Shown here: piece after piece, positions 6,045 through 6,914 of the stretch
Position numbering within the stretch: position 1 is the stretch's first letter
How the letters are laid out: each line of letters starts with the position of its first letter
Source of the DNA: Methanothrix sp.
GTDB lineage: Archaea > Halobacteriota > Methanosarcinia > Methanotrichales > Methanotrichaceae
Direction: 5' to 3'
Assembly (NCBI GenBank): GCA_028679775.1
Contig: JAJRAX010000066.1
Coordinates: 1-6,914, forward strand
DNA: 6,914 nt
Notes under the pieces: model-generated
What the model saw: only the letters and a program-made list of their open reading frames with translations
Databases searched by the model: none
Told to the model about the DNA's origin: nothing
Translations under genes and position numbers: made by a program

Positions 6045-6082
6045 TCGATGCCAACTCCGCCGATCTAAAATAGTGGCATTGA
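6045..6082 (+). repeat. Imperfect 9-base inverted repeat with 20-base loop
   Basis: TCGATGCCA at 6045-6053 pairs with TGGCATTGA at 6074-6082 with one G-T pair. If transcribed rightward it could form a nine-pair leader hairpin before the carbonic anhydrase gene; as DNA it may be a split binding site. Whether it is transcribed depends on which upstream AT-rich box is the promoter. Confidence 0.45.
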
Positions 6083-6196
6083 TCAGACAAAATAATTTAT
6101 TGCTATCGACAATGGTAAATATGATAATTTGCGCATCATCGTTTATGGTAATCTCTTTTAAGGTGAATGGATAATAAACTAGCAGGTGATGTTAAT

Positions 6197-6766
6197 ATGC
6201 TAAAGGCCAACCCCAAGACATCATGGAGCAAGAACGAGTGCATGTCAACAATTGCCGCCACTTCTCATGTAGACGAATCGGCTATGGTCATCGGAGACGT
6301 GCGTATCGGTGAGGAGGTCTACGTTGGGCCGTGCGTATCCCTGCGGGCGGACGAGGCCAATCCGATCATCATCGGCGACAAATGCAACATCCAGGATGGA
6401 GTCATCTTCCACGGTCTGATGGGCAGCTCGATCGTGCTCGGAAATAAGATCTCCATCGCTCATGGGGCGGTGATTCACGGACCGTTGAAGATCGGGGACG
6501 AGAGCTTTGTGGGCTTCAATTCGGTGATTCATGCCTCGACTTTGGGCAAAAAATGCTTTGTCGGCCATGCGGCTGCGGTCATCGGCGTAAACCTGGCGGA
6601 CAGCAGGTTTGTGCCTCATGGCGCTGTGGTGGATACTCAGGAGAAGGCAGATGCTCTCGGAGCTGTTCCTGAGGCTCTCAAGCACTTCAATGACGAGGTT
6701 GTGGAAGTCAACCGCGAGTTTGCCAGAGGCTACGGAGTTCGGAAGAAATCCTGTGTAGGTGAGTGA
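6197..6766 (+). CDS. Gamma-class carbonic anhydrase (Cam/CcmM-like), cytoplasmic
   Basis: A 189-residue left-handed beta-helix (hexapeptide repeat) protein expected to form trimers and interconvert CO2 and bicarbonate. The metal ligands are H72, H89 and H94 (GVIFH and AHGAVIH), equivalent to His81, His117 and His122 of Methanosarcina Cam. R50, E53 (RADE, Cam Glu62 position), Q66 and D67 (NIQDG) are also kept. The acidic loop that carries the proton-shuttle Glu84 in Cam is missing: H72 is followed by only GLMGSS before the next strand. No signal peptide is visible, unlike Cam. The C-terminal helix region starts near 147. ATG 6197 has AGGTGAT at 6184-6190 six bases upstream; an alternative ATG at 6167 directly abuts AAGGTGA, and ATG 6242 begins the conserved core. 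Activity is likely but not certain, because the hexapeptide family includes other enzymes. Confidence 0.88.
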   Translation: MLKANPKTSWSKNECMSTIAATSHVDESAMVIGDVRIGEEVYVGPCVSLRADEANPIIIGDKCNIQDGVIFHGLMGSSIVLGNKISIAHGAVIHGPLKIGDESFVGFNSVIHASTLGKKCFVGHAAAVIGVNLADSRFVPHGAVVDTQEKADALGAVPEALKHFNDEVVEVNREFARGYGVRKKSCVGE

Positions 6767-6782
6767 TTCGCTTCGGATAAGA

Positions 6783-6790
6783 GATATATA
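6783..6790 (+). promoter_or_regulatory. TATA box for the aspartate-semialdehyde dehydrogenase gene
   Basis: GATATATA precedes the asd start; initiation would be near 6812, leaving a leader of about 22 bases that contains AGGTGAT at 6822-6828. This suggests asd is transcribed independently of the carbonic anhydrase gene 67 bases upstream. Confidence 0.5.
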
Positions 6791-6833
6791 CACCCCTAGC
6801 ACTATGCCCCAAAATAGCTTTAGGTGATTGATA

Positions 6834-6914
6834 ATGGCCAAGATCAAAGCTGGCGTCTTAGGTGCCACTGGTGCTGTGGGACAACGCTTCATTGAAGGAT
6901 TGAAGAATCATCCA
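6834..6914 (+). CDS. asd: Aspartate-semialdehyde dehydrogenase, N-terminal 27 residues (runs off the right edge)
   Basis: The enzyme reduces aspartyl phosphate to aspartate semialdehyde in the cytoplasm, feeding lysine, threonine and methionine synthesis. Only the first 27 residues are visible, but MAKIKAGVLGATGAVGQRFI carries the NADP-binding glycine motif GATGAVGQR (9-17 region). The Q-R-F continuation is typical of the archaeal/fungal-type aspartate-semialdehyde dehydrogenase. ATG 6834 follows AGGTGAT at 6822-6828 with a five-base spacer, and a TATA box lies further upstream. The catalytic cysteine and histidine are outside the window, so a related NAD(P)-binding enzyme such as N-acetyl-glutamyl-phosphate reductase is not fully excluded, though it fits less well. 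Confidence 0.82.
   Translation, partial: MAKIKAGVLGATGAVGQRFIEGLKNHP

Larger units (their letters stand above)
5786..6196. promoter_or_regulatory. Long AT-rich divergent regulatory region
   Basis: This 411-base stretch between the transporter and carbonic anhydrase genes holds no convincing gene. It contains the transporter leader and TATA box, a C-rich tract (5890-5914), and inverted repeats at 5915-5930, 6011-6027 and 6045-6082. Several AT-rich stretches could be the rightward TATA box (5956-5967, 6088-6100, 6115-6128), but none is decisive. Its length is large compared with the 2 to 55-base spacers elsewhere in the window, which suggests elaborate control of one or both flanking genes. 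Confidence 0.6.

Noticed and set aside
5786..6166. Possible small RNA or tRNA gene in the divergent spacer
   Set aside because: No cloverleaf, box C/D or H/ACA signature is visible; only short dyads are present.
6245..6892. Long minus-strand open frame of 215 codons opposite the carbonic anhydrase gene
   Set aside because: It lies antisense to a clearly conserved hexapeptide-repeat gene and spans into the asd start. Its translation shows no recognisable family, and it has no promoter or ribosome site of note.
1..6914. CRISPR array, insertion sequence, attachment site or phage/defence island
   Set aside because: No regularly spaced repeats, transposase, integrase or toxin-antitoxin-like genes are visible; most genes are housekeeping.

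Overview
The window looks like a chromosomal segment of a methanogenic euryarchaeon. Archaeal markers are an LSm/SmAP gene followed by ribosomal protein L37e, a PUA-domain protein of the archaeal MCT-1-like type, an adenosine-specific kinase, TATA boxes close to TTTATATA, and Shine-Dalgarno sequences of the GGAGGTGAT family. The gamma-class carbonic anhydrase and the gene order around lsm-rpl37e-purF recall Methanothrix/Methanosarcina relatives. That genus-level assignment is an impression from protein similarity, not a computed result.

Layout. (1) Bases 1-2506, minus strand: a compact run of five genes read right to left: PUA-domain RNA-binding protein, six-helix membrane protein of unknown function, two-helix small membrane protein, adenosine-specific kinase, and the N-terminal part of dihydroorotase (pyrC), which leaves the window at base 1. 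The first three are tightly packed (2-base gap, then a 4 to 7-base overlap). The kinase follows a 55-base gap with its own TATA-like box, and pyrC overlaps the kinase by 17 bases. (2) Bases 2507-4437: a divergent plus-strand cluster lsm - rpl37e - purF with 10-base gaps. A near-palindromic TTTAAATA sits between the two directions and could serve both. (3) Bases 4438-4492: a short convergent spacer with T-tracts on both strands. (4) Bases 4493-5785, minus: an OFA-family (oxalate/formate antiporter-like) MFS transporter. (5) Bases 5786-6196: a long AT-rich divergent intergenic region with a strong TATA box for the transporter and three separate inverted repeats. (6) Bases 6197-6766, plus: a cytoplasmic Cam-like gamma-carbonic anhydrase. 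(7) Bases 6834-6914: the first 27 codons of aspartate-semialdehyde dehydrogenase.

How the genes fit together. The left two-thirds combines RNA/translation functions (PUA protein, LSm, L37e) with nucleotide synthesis (PurF for purines, dihydroorotase for pyrimidines, adenosine-specific kinase). The right part pairs a monocarboxylate/anion-type MFS carrier head to head with a carbonic anhydrase across a structured regulatory region. This could link organic-acid transport to CO2/bicarbonate handling in a methanogen, but that link is inference only. No tRNA, rRNA, CRISPR array, insertion sequence or phage gene was seen, and no completely novel multi-gene system is evident. The least explained items are the two membrane proteins at 841-2021 and the structured spacer at 5786-6196.
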